Source: Pelosinus sp.
Lineage (GTDB): Bacteria; Bacillota; Negativicutes; Propionisporales; Propionisporaceae
Direction: 5' to 3'
Length of the DNA: 64,000 bases
NCBI GenBank assembly: GCA_021372375.1
Contig: JAJFUN010000078.1
Coordinates: 1 to 64,000 of the forward strand
The notes beneath the pieces were generated by a model. That model searched no databases. It was not told where the DNA came from and saw only the letters and a program-made list of their open reading frames with translations. The position numbers and the translations under genes are program-made. Below, in pieces: positions 7,934-17,232 of this stretch. Numbering within the stretch: position 1 is the stretch's first letter; each line of letters begins with the position of its first letter.

Positions 7934-9835
7934 TTGCTTAAAATTGCTTTAGGACAAATAGAAGTTATCCCTGGCCAGCCAGACCGGAACACACACAATA
8001 TGCTGGATATGATAGCTGAGGCACGGAGGGCCAAGGCGCATATTATTGTTTTTCCTGAAATGGCAATCCCCGGTTACCTCCTTGGTGATACCTGGGAGCA
8101 GACAGCCTTTTTACAAGACTGTGAAGCATTTGGACAAGAAATCATTGCGGCCTCAACCGATATTTGTGTACTGTTCGGCAACGTCGCCATAGACTGGAAA
8201 AAGCGCGGTGACGATGGCCGGGTACGCAAATACAATGCCTTTTTTGCCGCGCAAAATGGTAAATTGTTAGGTGATGACAATTTTATTTACCCTTTCCGCA
8301 TCAAAACACTCTTACCCAATTATCGTGAATTTGATGATACCCGCCATTTCTATAGTATGCGCAAATTAGCGCTGGAATTAAATAAGCCCTTAACAGAGCT
8401 GCTTAAGCCTGTTAATGTGACAATTGCCGGACAAAAAATAAAACTTGGCTGTATTCTTTGCGAAGATGGCTGGGGCGACGATTATCACCTGCAGCCGCCA
8501 GCTATTTTACATAATAATGGTCCGGTAGATTTATTTATCAATATTTCGAGCTCGCCCTATACCTTTAATAAAAATAATAAACGTAATCGAGTATTTTCCC
8601 GCGAAGCTAGCGAATTAAATACGCCGCTCATCTATGTAAATAATGTGGGACTGCAAAATAACGGGAAAACCATCTATACCTTTGACGGTGCCAGCACTGT
8701 TTACAGCGGCAGCGGCGAAATCATTGCATATTGCCCTACCTTTAGAGCCGAAATCCAATATCTAACACTAAATCTAATTGATAAAGGAACTTCTTTACCA
8801 ATGCTATCTGCGCCAAGCGATGATACCATTGCTGATATTTACCAAGCAATACACTACGGTGCGGAAAAGTTTCTAGTATCTATCGGCATGAACAAAGTTG
8901 TTGTCGGCATCTCCGGCGGCATCGACTCAGCCGTTGCCGCTGCACTCTATACAGATATTTTGGGGCCAGAAAATGTACTTTTAGTAAATATGCCTAGCAT
9001 CTACAATTCAGCAACCACTAAGGGTCTCGCTGCTAAACTAGCCAAAAATCTGGGCTGTTTGTATACGGTAATTCCTATTCAGGAAGCAGTCGACCATACT
9101 ATTAACCAGTTAAAAACCAGCCCTATTACTAATTTGACCACAGGAGCGGAGACAAACCTTACTGTTTCAGGGTTTGTAACAGAAAATATTCAGGCCAGAG
9201 ACCGCAGTGCCCGTATTCTGGCTGGTGCCGCAGCAGCCTTTGGCGGCGGCTTTACCTGTAATGCCAACAAAAGTGAAATGACCGTCGGTTACTCCACCTT
9301 GTATGGTGACCAAGCAGGCTTTCTAGCAGCGCTCTCTGATTTATGGAAACACCAAGTGTACGCCCTTGCTGAATATTTTAATACCAAAGTATTTGGGCGA
9401 ACCGCAATTCCCCAGGAAACCATTGATATTGTGCCTAGTGCGGAACTGTCTTTTGCGCAAGCCGTAGATGAAGGCAAAGGTGATCCGCTTATTTATCCCT
9501 ATCACGATTATCTCTTCCGAGCGTTTGCCGAACGCTGGAATCGTGCTACTCCGGAAGATATCCTGACCTGGTATAGCAAGGGAATTCTTGAACAGGAAAT
9601 TGGCTGCCAGAGAGGTCTTGTAAAACGCATTTTCCCTACCCATCAAGACTTTATTGCCGATTTAGAACGCTGGTGGAAACTATATAGCGGGATGGCTATC
9701 GCCAAAAGAATTCAGGCGCCGCCGGTGCTCGCCATCAGCCGCCGCGCCTATGGCTTTGACCACAGGGAAGCCCAAAACAGGCTATACTTTACCACTCGCT
9801 ATAACAAGCTAAAAGCCGAATTGTTGAATAAATAA
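7934..9835 (+). CDS. nadE: Glutamine-dependent NAD(+) synthetase
   Basis: Last step of NAD synthesis: amidates deamido-NAD using ammonia from glutamine. The N-terminal nitrilase-type glutaminase domain (about residues 1-260) shows FPEMAIPGY and the catalytic cysteine in GCILCEDGWGDDYH; the C-terminal synthetase domain has the PP-loop GISGGIDSAVAAAL near residue 325. The 633-residue length fits the two-domain form. The TTG at 7934 (MLKIALGQIE) is chosen because GAGGTG lies about 6 bases before it; a GTG three codons upstream would overlap that site. A monocistronic gene, followed by a terminator. Confidence 0.95.
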   Translation: MLKIALGQIEVIPGQPDRNTHNMLDMIAEARRAKAHIIVFPEMAIPGYLLGDTWEQTAFLQDCEAFGQEIIAASTDICVLFGNVAIDWKKRGDDGRVRKYNAFFAAQNGKLLGDDNFIYPFRIKTLLPNYREFDDTRHFYSMRKLALELNKPLTELLKPVNVTIAGQKIKLGCILCEDGWGDDYHLQPPAILHNNGPVDLFINISSSPYTFNKNNKRNRVFSREASELNTPLIYVNNVGLQNNGKTIYTFDGASTVYSGSGEIIAYCPTFRAEIQYLTLNLIDKGTSLPMLSAPSDDTIADIYQAIHYGAEKFLVSIGMNKVVVGISGGIDSAVAAALYTDILGPENVLLVNMPSIYNSATTKGLAAKLAKNLGCLYTVIPIQEAVDHTINQLKTSPITNLTTGAETNLTVSGFVTENIQARDRSARILAGAAAAFGGGFTCNANKSEMTVGYSTLYGDQAGFLAALSDLWKHQVYALAEYFNTKVFGRTAIPQETIDIVPSAELSFAQAVDEGKGDPLIYPYHDYLFRAFAERWNRATPEDILTWYSKGILEQEIGCQRGLVKRIFPTHQDFIADLERWWKLYSGMAIAKRIQAPPVLAISRRAYGFDHREAQNRLYFTTRYNKLKAELLNK

Positions 9836-9886
9836 AAAAAGGCTATGCAAAATCGATTGCATCGATTTATGCATAGCCTTTTTTTA
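9834..9886. terminator. nadE terminator
   Basis: A long near-perfect hairpin AAAAAAAGGCTATGCA...TGCATAGCCTTTTTTT with an inner ATCGAT pair. It has A- and T-runs on both sides, so it can work in either direction. Confidence 0.9.
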
Positions 9887-9906
9887 ACTATAAATAATGC
9901 ACTAAA

Positions 9907-10014
9907 AATTCCCCTCTTGAGAGGAGTGCCCGATAGGGCGGGGTGTGTCAGCGACTGCAAGCTCGAATCAACACACCCCGTCGCTTACGCGCCACCCCTC
10001 TCTAGAGGGGAATT
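9907..10014. repeat. Palindromic repeat R1b (MITE-like)
   Basis: A 108-bp copy of the R1 family with the same arm order as R1a: left arm with CCCGATAGGGC, right arm with GTCGCTTACGCGCC, both ending in AATTCCCCTC. The roughly 18-base loop between the arms differs from that of R1a. It lies in the convergent gap between nadE and the zinc-ribbon gene. Confidence 0.85.
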
Positions 10015-10032
10015 AAATTAACACGATTTTGT

Positions 10033-10380
10033 TTAGCGAAACAGTCGTAATACAAACCAAACGACACTGCCAATCAGTACGAAAAAACCAATAGTCCCGA
10101 AAATGGCCATCGCTAAAACCAGCAGTCCTGCTCCAATTAACAGCTTGACAAAAAAGCCTGTCTTCGGTAAGGAAAAGCTAGCCTGACGCACATAAATCCG
10201 GTCACGGGCACCTTGCTGATAACTTTCCTCCGCGCTATTTTGTCCTGACTGATCAATGGTAATTCCCTGAAAATTACGTTTTTCTTCCGGCGAAAGAACC
10301 TTGATTTCTGCATTATTACTATGGCAATTACTACATTCTTCATTGGAATCCAGCTCAGCGCCACAATTCGCACACCGCAT
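10033..10380 (-). CDS. Zinc-ribbon membrane protein of unknown function
   Basis: A 115-residue protein with an N-terminal zinc ribbon (MRCANCGAELDSNEECSNCH: two CxxC knuckles), a polar linker of about 50 residues and two C-terminal hydrophobic segments (FFVKLLIGAGLLVLAMAIFG and TIGFFVLIGSVVWFVLRLFR). The second ATG at 10380 is taken as start because GAGGAG is about 8 bases upstream, while the first ATG is too close to it. It follows the 512-residue gene by 17 bp and is probably co-transcribed. Function unknown. Confidence 0.75.
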   Translation of the reverse strand: MRCANCGAELDSNEECSNCHSNNAEIKVLSPEEKRNFQGITIDQSGQNSAEESYQQGARDRIYVRQASFSLPKTGFFVKLLIGAGLLVLAMAIFGTIGFFVLIGSVVWFVLRLFR

Positions 10381-10397
10381 GTTCATCTCTCCTCAAT

Positions 10398-11936
10398 TTA
10401 TGGCATAAATAAGGAAAAAACAAAGCCTTCCTCACTTAAATAACGCGGATCAAACGACTCCAGCCCCAGCTTGTCAAAAATTCTATGGCTATTTGTCCGC
10501 ACACTGCCAACGCTGATATCTAAATGCTCCGCTATTTCACCCATATGGAAATTGCTGCTGTAATTTAGCTTCATATAAGTATACATGACAGCGACCGCCC
10601 ATACAGCAGGCTTGCGTACAAGGAGTTTATCACGCTGGTTAAAATCAAACCAAAGCCTCTGCATAAGTTTGATGTCCTGCCGCGAAAAATTATATTTTAA
10701 GGATCCCTTCTCAATCCATTTAGTAACTTCTTCATTCGCTGTCCTTGGCTCTAGGGCCGGCGGAAACTTTCGTTCCAGTTGAGCGGCAGGCGTAACATTG
10801 ACTTTGGCCAGTGTTACCAAAATATCAATCGTGTGCCTAACAACAAGCGCATGGCGAGTAAAAAAGCCCTGCATATCAGCTTCCGGCTCTTGTATCTGAA
10901 AAACTTTGTGCTGTCTGATTACTTCGTCCTTAATTCGCCTTCTCAGCCTAGTACTTACTTCCATACTTGTAACATAATTAATCATCATTAGGCCGCGGGA
11001 AAATACATGACCAAAAAACAGCATTTTTTTCAGAGAAGTAAGATCAAACATAAAAGGCAATTCAAATTTTTCCTCAGTAAATAGATTGATACATTCAACC
11101 CAGTCGTGATTGACTACACGGTTGACATAAAAAACTGTAAACTGCGCACTCAGTAAATCGTTTAAAATTCTTTTCTCATCAGGCGTCAGTTTATCGCCAT
11201 AATCCAAATTGAAGTGGTTTAATGGGGTAGTGTCATCCTGCATTAAATGATAATCAAACAAAAAATAATCCCAAAACCCCAGCCAAAATTCTTCCTGACC
11301 TTCTTCCGGTACATTATCAAGTGGTCCTGTATACAAATATAAAGCCCGCTCAAAATCATCATTAAAGCTTCTATGCTGAAAATAAGTGCCAAGCTTGCTC
11401 ATTAATTGTTCAACCATTTCGCCGACTAATTGCGCTGTATGACTAGATAATTCGGAAAGTCCCTGGGACAAATCAACTGGCTTATCAACAAACAATTCAG
11501 CTGGCTCAAGCTCATCCTCCAGCGCCTTTAGGTTGAGCGTATCACCGCCTGCAATCTCCTTAGCGGCCTGTTCTAATCCCAATAAATTGCTAATTACTTT
11601 TTTACTAATTAAATATCGATAAAAATCAATCAAAACAGCAAAAAATTCCCGAACAGCTGCGAGATCCTTCACAAAGTCAGTAATATTATCATCAAGCCAC
11701 TCAATAAGCAGGCTATAATCTTCAAGCGATATATTTTCTAAATCACGGGTTTCTTCATACTCAAGGTACATGATAAACATACGTAAGTTTTTCCATATAT
11801 TTTGCAGCTTTTCATCCGTTAACCCTTGCCAAGCCTTTTGACGAAAAAAGCCTTCTACCAATTCTTGCTCTATGACAGGTTCCCATTCGTTTTCCTGATC
11901 ATAAAAAAGCTTTACCTGGTCATAAATATTTTTCAT
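10398..11936 (-). CDS. Unknown protein with C-terminal HTH-like domain
   Basis: A 512-residue, acidic, soluble, helix-rich protein without signal peptide. Residues ~1-400 resemble nothing I can name. The last ~70 residues (AVWAVAVMYTYMKLNYSSNF, then MGEIAEHLDISVGSVRTNSH) look like a cyclin-like or sigma-like helix-turn-helix, of the kind seen at the C-terminus of SEC-C/DUF6398-type proteins. It could be a DNA-binding regulator working with the downstream zinc-ribbon membrane protein. The ATG has AAGGAG somewhat far upstream (13 bases). Confidence 0.65.
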   Translation of the reverse strand: MKNIYDQVKLFYDQENEWEPVIEQELVEGFFRQKAWQGLTDEKLQNIWKNLRMFIMYLEYEETRDLENISLEDYSLLIEWLDDNITDFVKDLAAVREFFAVLIDFYRYLISKKVISNLLGLEQAAKEIAGGDTLNLKALEDELEPAELFVDKPVDLSQGLSELSSHTAQLVGEMVEQLMSKLGTYFQHRSFNDDFERALYLYTGPLDNVPEEGQEEFWLGFWDYFLFDYHLMQDDTTPLNHFNLDYGDKLTPDEKRILNDLLSAQFTVFYVNRVVNHDWVECINLFTEEKFELPFMFDLTSLKKMLFFGHVFSRGLMMINYVTSMEVSTRLRRRIKDEVIRQHKVFQIQEPEADMQGFFTRHALVVRHTIDILVTLAKVNVTPAAQLERKFPPALEPRTANEEVTKWIEKGSLKYNFSRQDIKLMQRLWFDFNQRDKLLVRKPAVWAVAVMYTYMKLNYSSNFHMGEIAEHLDISVGSVRTNSHRIFDKLGLESFDPRYLSEEGFVFSLFMP

Positions 11937-12064
11937 CTGGTATAAAAATCTCCTTAACTATCTTCGGATTCCAATCATCGTAAGTTTTATTATAACATTT
12001 TTATATACACACTACCAGTATACAAAACCAATGTATCGCGAAAAGTACCCTTCTCCTCCTGATT

Positions 12065-12093
12065 GAAAAAGAGGCCGCCTAACGGCAGCCTCT
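12065..12093 (-). terminator. ptsG terminator
   Basis: On the minus strand GAGGCTGCC-GTTA-GGCGGCCTC followed by TTTTTC, 18 bases after the ptsG stop. Confidence 0.85.
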
Positions 12094-12110
12094 GCATATA
12101 CTATTTTTCT

Positions 12111-13637
12111 TTAGGCACCTTTACTGATAATTTCCTGAATTCTTGTTTTGATATTATCAGACTGTGGTCCATAAATAATCTGTAGATTATTTCCTACTTC
12201 CATAATGCCTGATGCCCCCAGGTTTTTCAAAGTATCCTTGTCAACATTTTTAATTTGGGCCACACTAACACGCAGTCTGGTAATACAGGCGTCCAAATTA
12301 GTGATATTCTCTTTACCACCGAGTGCCTTGAGGATACCTGCAGCAAGCTCGGTTCCTTTAACTGATCCTGCTGCGGTACTTGCTGCTTCCTCGTCGTCTT
12401 TCTCACGACCAGGAGTCATAAGGTCAAACTTACGAATGGCAAAACGGAAACCGAAATAATAAACCGCAGCAAACACTAAACCAACAGGTATGACCAGCCA
12501 CCAAGCAGTACGATTAGGAATAACGCCAAACAGCAAATAGTCAATAACACCCCCGGAAAAGGTCATACCGATTTTGATATTTAAAATATGCATCAGCATA
12601 AATGAACAGCCCGCAAAGAGGCAATGAATACCAAAGAGTACCGGTGCGACAAACAGGAACGAAAATTCAATAGGTTCGGTAATTCCTGTCAGGAAAGAAG
12701 TAAGTGCTGCTGAACCCATAAGCCCGGCAACTAACGTTTTCTTCTCCGGTTTAGCCTCATGATAAATTGCCAGAGCTGCGGCCGGCAGGCCAAACATCAT
12801 AAAGGGGAATTTACCTGCCATAAAAGTACCAGCGGTAAAAGGTACGCCGTCTTTAAGCTGTGCGAAGAAAATACTTTGGTCACCATTTACTACTTGGCCA
12901 GCCTTATTAATGTATTCACCAAACTGATACCAAAACGGATTATAGAAGATATGATGGAGACCGAATGGAATCAGTGAACGTTCAATTACACCAAAAACGA
13001 AAGCCGCCAGCGTTTTATTCGTATCAATCATATTACGAGAAAAATAAGTCAGTGCGTGCTGAATCGGCGGCCACACAAACACCATAGCAATACCTAGAAG
13101 CAGTGCCGCTACTGCAGTAACAATGGGCACAAAACGTTTTCCCGCAAAAAATCCCAAATAGGACGGAAGTGAAATAGTATAAAATCGTTTGTAAAGCTGA
13201 GCGGCAATAATACCTACGATAATACCGCCAAACACACCAGTTTGTAATGTAGGAATACCCAAAACATTAACATATGCAGGGTTTTTACCCACCATATCTG
13301 GCGTAATGCCCGCCACAAGCCCCATAGAAACATTCATAATCAAATAACCAACAAGAGCGGCAAGCCCCGCAACGCCTTCCCCGCCAGCCAAGCCTACAGC
13401 AACGCCAACTGTAAATAGTAAAGAAAGATTAGCAAAAATAATACCGCCAGCTTGCTCAATAATTTTAGCAACGGCCTGAATCGAATTTACTTCCAAAAAA
13501 GGCAACAAATTTATCAGTTGTGGATTTTGCAGGGCATTCCCTACCGCGAGTAAAATACCTGCGGCCGGCAATAATGCTACAGGCAGCATTAACGCCTTAC
13601 CAATTTGCTGTAAAACACCAAACGAATTTTTAAGCAT
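12111..13637 (-). CDS. ptsG: PTS glucose-type EIICB permease
   Basis: Membrane sugar permease of the phosphoenolpyruvate phosphotransferase system. The IIC domain (about residues 1-400) has about ten hydrophobic segments and the substrate loop [12 protein letters not shown]; a short charged linker leads to the IIB domain (about 425-508), whose phosphorylated cysteine C451 lies in [10 protein letters not shown]. The IIB sequence resembles E. coli PtsG more than NagE, so glucose is the likelier substrate, though GlcNAc cannot be excluded beside a nag operon. Controlled by the RAT/terminator at 13721-13781 through GlcT. Confidence 0.9.
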   Translation of the reverse strand: MLKNSFGVLQQIGKALMLPVALLPAAGILLAVGNALQNPQLINLLPFLEVNSIQAVAKIIEQAGGIIFANLSLLFTVGVAVGLAGGEGVAGLAALVGYLIMNVSMGLVAGITPDMVGKNPAYVNVLGIPTLQTGVFGGIIVGIIAAQLYKRFYTISLPSYLGFFAGKRFVPIVTAVAALLLGIAMVFVWPPIQHALTYFSRNMIDTNKTLAAFVFGVIERSLIPFGLHHIFYNPFWYQFGEYINKAGQVVNGDQSIFFAQLKDGVPFTAGTFMAGKFPFMMFGLPAAALAIYHEAKPEKKTLVAGLMGSAALTSFLTGITEPIEFSFLFVAPVLFGIHCLFAGCSFMLMHILNIKIGMTFSGGVIDYLLFGVIPNRTAWWLVIPVGLVFAAVYYFGFRFAIRKFDLMTPGREKDDEEAASTAAGSVKGTELAAGILKALGGKENITNLDACITRLRVSVAQIKNVDKDTLKNLGASGIMEVGNNLQIIYGPQSDNIKTRIQEIISKGA

Positions 13638-13720
13638 ATTTTTTCCCCTCTCTTAATAAAATATATTTTATCTTGCTTCAAAAACTGACTCTCCATCCCT
13701 CCTTTACCAAAGCCACTTTA

Positions 13721-13781
13721 CTAAAATAAAAAACGCAGGCAAAAGTTATAGTAACTCTTGCCTGCGTTTTGCAGTAACATG
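13721..13781 (-). promoter_or_regulatory. RAT antiterminator site overlapping a terminator before ptsG
   Basis: Minus-strand leader: a RAT-like sequence TGTTACTGC-AAAAC-GCAGGCAAGA (13753-13781) overlaps the 5' arm of a terminator hairpin AAAACGCAGGCA...TGCCTGCGTTTT followed by TTTATTTT (13721-13770). This is the classical BglG/LicT/GlcT arrangement: the regulator binds the RAT hairpin and prevents the terminator from forming. Confidence 0.88.
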
Positions 13782-13839
13782 TTACGAAAAAGATTCGTTT
13801 TTATTGCTTTTTGCCAAAATACACTTATAAATATCATTA

Positions 13840-14685
13840 TCAAATTTCACGATTTCGCAGTTTTTCTATGTGAATGGCTAAATAGCCTAATTCATCCTCA
13901 GGTACAGCCTTAATCGCAAGTTCACTAGCAATAATCTGACCAATTTTCTCGGCCAAAGCATAGGAATCGCGATATTTTTCCTTGATTGCATCTAAAAGCT
14001 CATTTTTAATTGGTGCATTGCTCATTAAACGCTCTACAGTAAAGCGCACATGGGTAATAAATCTGGCATAATCTAAGGATTGACGATCAATTTCTGTATT
14101 GGTATTTTCCTCAATCAATTCAATAATGCTGTTCGATAAAAATGCACTTTTTATTGTTTGCGAGAGTTTGCCATTATTACGCGCCGAATGAATATGCATG
14201 GCAATAAAGCCAATTTCACCATCAGGAATCTGGAGTTTTGTACTGTCTTCTAATATAGCAACAGCCTTTTCTGCCAGTTCAAATTCTCGTTTATACAAAA
14301 TAGCCACTTCGATCTGAAATGGATTAACAATTTCATCGCCGTTGCTCACCCGTTTTATCATAAAGGCTATATGATCTACCAGATTTATATGGATCTTTTC
14401 ATCTAATTCTTCGCCAAGCTCAGAGCTTACCATATGGATAATATTTTCGCACAAAATAAATATATCATCACTTACTTGCTTTAACAGCTGTCGAAAACGC
14501 CCGGAATTTTCTGCATCGTCTATTGTAAATACTTTTTCGAAAGGAGTGTCATGTTTTATAATATCGCCAGTCTTTTTACCAAAACCAATGCCTTTAGCAA
14601 TAAGAATGCGTTCTTTGTTTTCCTCTAACGCCAGTACTACACTATTGTTAAAAGCCTTGATAACCCGATAATCAGAGTTTTTCAA
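13840..14685 (-). CDS. glcT: BglG/GlcT-family transcription antiterminator
   Basis: RNA-binding antiterminator of about 281 residues. The N-terminal CAT RNA-binding domain (about 1-55, YRVIKAFNNSVVLA and KGIGFGKKTGD) is followed by two PTS-regulated domains with conserved histidines (LVDHIAF and MHIHSA in PRD1, THVRFTVERL and IHIEKLR in PRD2). The TTG at 14685 is the start because AAGGAGG lies 7-8 bases before it; the longer frame to 14721 runs through that ribosome site. It sits between crr and ptsG, both of which carry matching RAT sites. GlcT rather than SacT/LicT is inferred from the glucose-type PTS genes. Confidence 0.9.
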   Translation of the reverse strand: MKNSDYRVIKAFNNSVVLALEENKERILIAKGIGFGKKTGDIIKHDTPFEKVFTIDDAENSGRFRQLLKQVSDDIFILCENIIHMVSSELGEELDEKIHINLVDHIAFMIKRVSNGDEIVNPFQIEVAILYKREFELAEKAVAILEDSTKLQIPDGEIGFIAMHIHSARNNGKLSQTIKSAFLSNSIIELIEENTNTEIDRQSLDYARFITHVRFTVERLMSNAPIKNELLDAIKEKYRDSYALAEKIGQIIASELAIKAVPEDELGYLAIHIEKLRNREI

Positions 14686-14732
14686 GAATAGACCTCCTTT
14701 CGCAAAATTCCTTAGCAGCAAAAGTACCGAGG

Positions 14733-15215
14733 CTATTTTTTCTTAAAAGTAATAATTGTATCTTTGGCAACGTTAACCCGACTTCCTACTTGCACTTCCA
14801 AATTACTAACTTTGTCCATATTAGTAATCACGACAGGGGTCACTAAGGAAAAACCGGCTTCTGTAATAAGCGCTTTATCAATTTTAATAACCGGATCACC
14901 GGCTTTTACCGTCTGTCCTTCTTCAACAAGACGCTCAAAACCTTTACCGCCTAATTCTACAGTATTAATCCCTATATGAACCAATACCTCAACGCCACTT
15001 TTTGTCTTTAACGCAAAAGCATGATTGGTGCGAAAAACCAGTTCGATAGTACCATCTACCGGTGCACAAACCACATCACCAGAGATTTCATCGATGGCTG
15101 CGCCATCACCCACTGTTTTTTGCGCAAATACTGCATCAGGTACATTTTCAATGGCAATTACTTTACCGGAAACCGGAGCCAATAAATTTATTTTCTTACT
15201 AAATATATCAAACAT
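14733..15215 (-). CDS. crr: PTS glucose-type EIIA component
   Basis: Cytoplasmic phosphocarrier of 160 residues, the usual IIA-Glc length. The phosphorylated histidine is H80 in EVLVHIGINTVELGG, with the partner H65 in FRTNHAFAL; the N-terminus LLAPVSGKVI is typical. It is a separate protein here instead of being fused to EIICB. AGGAGG precedes the ATG. Transcribed from the consensus promoter at 15305-15333 through its own RAT/terminator. Confidence 0.94.
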   Translation of the reverse strand: MFDIFSKKINLLAPVSGKVIAIENVPDAVFAQKTVGDGAAIDEISGDVVCAPVDGTIELVFRTNHAFALKTKSGVEVLVHIGINTVELGGKGFERLVEEGQTVKAGDPVIKIDKALITEAGFSLVTPVVITNMDKVSNLEVQVGSRVNVAKDTIITFKKK

Positions 15216-15241
15216 TTGTGACCCTCCTATTATTCAAAATT

Positions 15242-15293
15242 AAAAAGGGGCATGAGTTTATTAAAACTCATGCCCGCTTAAAGCAGTAACACG
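15242..15293 (-). promoter_or_regulatory. RAT antiterminator site overlapping a terminator before crr
   Basis: Minus strand: RAT-like TGTTACTGC-TTTAA-GCGGGCATGA (15265-15293) overlaps a hairpin GGGCATGAGTT...AACTCATGCCCC followed by a T-run (15242-15275). It is the second copy of the switch seen before ptsG, with a different stem but the same GTTACTGC core. Confidence 0.88.
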
Positions 15294-15304
15294 TTTATGA
15301 GTTT

Positions 15305-15333
15305 ATTATAAAATGTCTTTATCCAAGTGTCAA
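15305..15333 (-). promoter_or_regulatory. Sigma-A-type promoter of the crr-glcT-ptsG operon
   Basis: On the minus strand TTGACA (15328-15333), a 17-bp spacer and TATAAT (15305-15310): both boxes match consensus. The transcript would start about 5 bases before the RAT site. Confidence 0.88.
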
Positions 15334-15361
15334 TGCTTTTTTTGAAAATTATTACAACTAA

Positions 15362-15937
15362 CTAGCTATGGAGTTTTTGCAATAGGAGTGCCATATTTTC
15401 ACCAAGAATCTTCATATTTTGCATTGCTTCCTCATCTTGATCAACTTCCCCTTTGCCGCGGGCAAAGCCCATATTCCAATAATTTGCACCCACAATATAG
15501 GTCTGCATCATATACAAGAAGTGATTCATGGTATCAAAGGCATGAATGGCACCGCCGCGCCTCAGGGCAACTACCGCGGCGCTTGCTTTATGCTTTAATA
15601 AATTACCGTTTGACCTCGAGACAACCCCGGCCCTGTCGATTAGGGCCTTCATCTCGGCTGTTACATCTGTGAAATAAGTTGGCGAACCTAAAATAATTCC
15701 ATCGGCGGCCGCCATTTTGGCAATGCACTCATTAATTTTATCGTCTTTAATTACACAAGTGCCATCTTTAGTTTGTGCACATTTATAGCAAGCCATACAG
15801 CCCCGCACCGGCTTACCAGCCAGTTCAATCAGTTCTGTTTCTATACCATGTTTCTCTAATTCAGCAAATACAGCACGAATCAAGACAGCTGTATTGCCAT
15901 CCTTGCGTGCACTTCCATTAATTCCAACTACTTTCAC
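15362..15937 (-). CDS. Iron-sulfur flavoprotein / flavodoxin-family NAD(P)H oxidoreductase
   Basis: A 191-residue flavodoxin-fold protein. GINGSARKDGNTAVL forms the FMN phosphate loop and GSPTYFTDVTAEMKALIDR the flavin-binding segment. A compact cysteine motif CMACYKCAQTKDGTC (CX2CX2CX7C) fits the [4Fe-4S] site of Isf-type iron-sulfur flavoproteins of anaerobes, which reduce O2, peroxide or quinones (family knowledge). The GTG at 15937 is chosen since GGGGGG lies 7 bases before it; the longer frame runs into the preceding hairpin. Probably monocistronic. Confidence 0.85.
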   Translation of the reverse strand: MKVVGINGSARKDGNTAVLIRAVFAELEKHGIETELIELAGKPVRGCMACYKCAQTKDGTCVIKDDKINECIAKMAAADGIILGSPTYFTDVTAEMKALIDRAGVVSRSNGNLLKHKASAAVVALRRGGAIHAFDTMNHFLYMMQTYIVGANYWNMGFARGKGEVDQDEEAMQNMKILGENMALLLQKLHS

Positions 15938-15961
15938 GCTGATTCCCCCCATAAATAAAAA

Positions 15962-16004
15962 TAGCAAGCATCCCATATGTTACATCATACGGCGATGCTT
16001 GCTA
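15962..16004 (-). terminator. mdh terminator / hairpin before the flavoprotein gene
   Basis: An 11-bp perfect stem TAGCAAGCATC...GATGCTTGCTA with an inner CCGTATG/CATATGG stem, then ATTTTTATTT on the minus strand. It ends about 25 bases before the flavoprotein start, so it terminates mdh and could also attenuate the next gene. Confidence 0.75.
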
Positions 16005-16061
16005 ATTATCCTGCTTTTTTAAAATATAAAATTATTTAGAAACCTTACCGCAGTCGGCCTC

Positions 16062-17000
16062 TTAGATCAATTTCATATCATGCAAAACACTGTTCATGCC
16101 GCGAACAGCTTCGGCACTTGCATTAAATTTAGCCTGTTCTTCAGCATTAAGTTTGTAATCAACAACTTTTTCCCAGCCGTCTTTACCGATAACAACCGGT
16201 ACACCCATGCAAATATCGGATTGTCCATATTCACCATCCAAATAAACACAGCAAGGATATACTTTCTTCTGGTCACCAACAATGGCTTCAACCAAAGCGC
16301 CGCAAGCAGCACCAGGAGCGTACCAAGCAGAAGTTCCAAGAAGTTTAGTCAAAGTTGCGCCGCCTACCATGGTAGCTGCTGCTACTTTTTCAACAGCTTC
16401 TTTATCCAAAATTTCAGATACAGGAATGCCATTATATGTTGCAAAACGAGTCAAAGGAATCATAGTTTTATCGCCATGACCACCAATTACAACGCCCTGT
16501 ACATCAGTTGCCGCACAGCCAAGTGCTTGGCTCAGATAATATTTGAAACGGGAGCTGTCCAAAATGCCGCCCATGCCAATAATACGGTTTTTCGGTACGC
16601 CAAGTGATTTGAGTGCAAGATAAGTCATAGTATCCATCGGATTACTAATTACAATAATAATAGCTTCCGGAGAATATTTAAGAATATTTTCTGCTACACC
16701 TTTTACAATACCAGCGTTTGTGCCAATCAAATCTTCACGGGACATGCCTGGTTTACGCGGAATGCCGGAAGTTATTACCACAACTTTTGATCCAGCTGTT
16801 TTAGTATAATCATTAGTAGAACCAATTACACGGGTATCAAATTGAAGCGTAGCAGATGTCTGCATCATATCCATGGCTTTGCCTTCAGATATGCCTTCTT
16901 TGATATCTAATAATACAACTTCACTTGCCAATTCCTTTTGTACAATAACATTTGCGCAAGTTGCGCCTACATTACCAGCACCAACAACAGTAATTTTCAT
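16062..17000 (-). CDS. mdh: Malate dehydrogenase (LDH/MDH type 3)
   Basis: NAD-dependent enzyme interconverting malate and oxaloacetate. The 312-residue protein has the Rossmann loop VGAGNVGATCA, substrate arginines R82 and R88 in IPRKPGMSRED (arginine rather than glutamine at the discriminating loop position points to malate, not lactate), DSSRFKYYLS and the catalytic histidine in VIGGHGDKTM. The ATG is preceded by AGGAGGATG. Single-gene unit, ended by the hairpin at 15962-16004. Confidence 0.93.
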   Translation of the reverse strand: MKITVVGAGNVGATCANVIVQKELASEVVLLDIKEGISEGKAMDMMQTSATLQFDTRVIGSTNDYTKTAGSKVVVITSGIPRKPGMSREDLIGTNAGIVKGVAENILKYSPEAIIIVISNPMDTMTYLALKSLGVPKNRIIGMGGILDSSRFKYYLSQALGCAATDVQGVVIGGHGDKTMIPLTRFATYNGIPVSEILDKEAVEKVAAATMVGGATLTKLLGTSAWYAPGAACGALVEAIVGDQKKVYPCCVYLDGEYGQSDICMGVPVVIGKDGWEKVVDYKLNAEEQAKFNASAEAVRGMNSVLHDMKLI

Positions 17001-17232
17001 TCTGACATCATCCTCCTAATATTGTGCACTTTAGCAATAATTCTAAATTTTACTTCATCGCTATTAATTATACATCTTTTTGCGTATAATTTCACTATAG
17101 AATGTGAAATAAAATACAATATTTTTTTAATTTTTTTAATTAAGTTTATTGTTCCCAAAAATGGACAACTTAATACTGCTAGATTACCTATGTATGCTAT
17201 CATTTGGAAATGACATTTTTGTCCATTATATA

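Noticed and set aside
16080-16607. Open frame of 175 codons on the plus strand
   Set aside because: Antisense to malate dehydrogenase; composition not protein-like.
16938-17213. Plus-strand frame of 91 codons upstream of mdh
   Set aside because: Overlaps the mdh 5' end antisense and reflects AT-rich promoter DNA.
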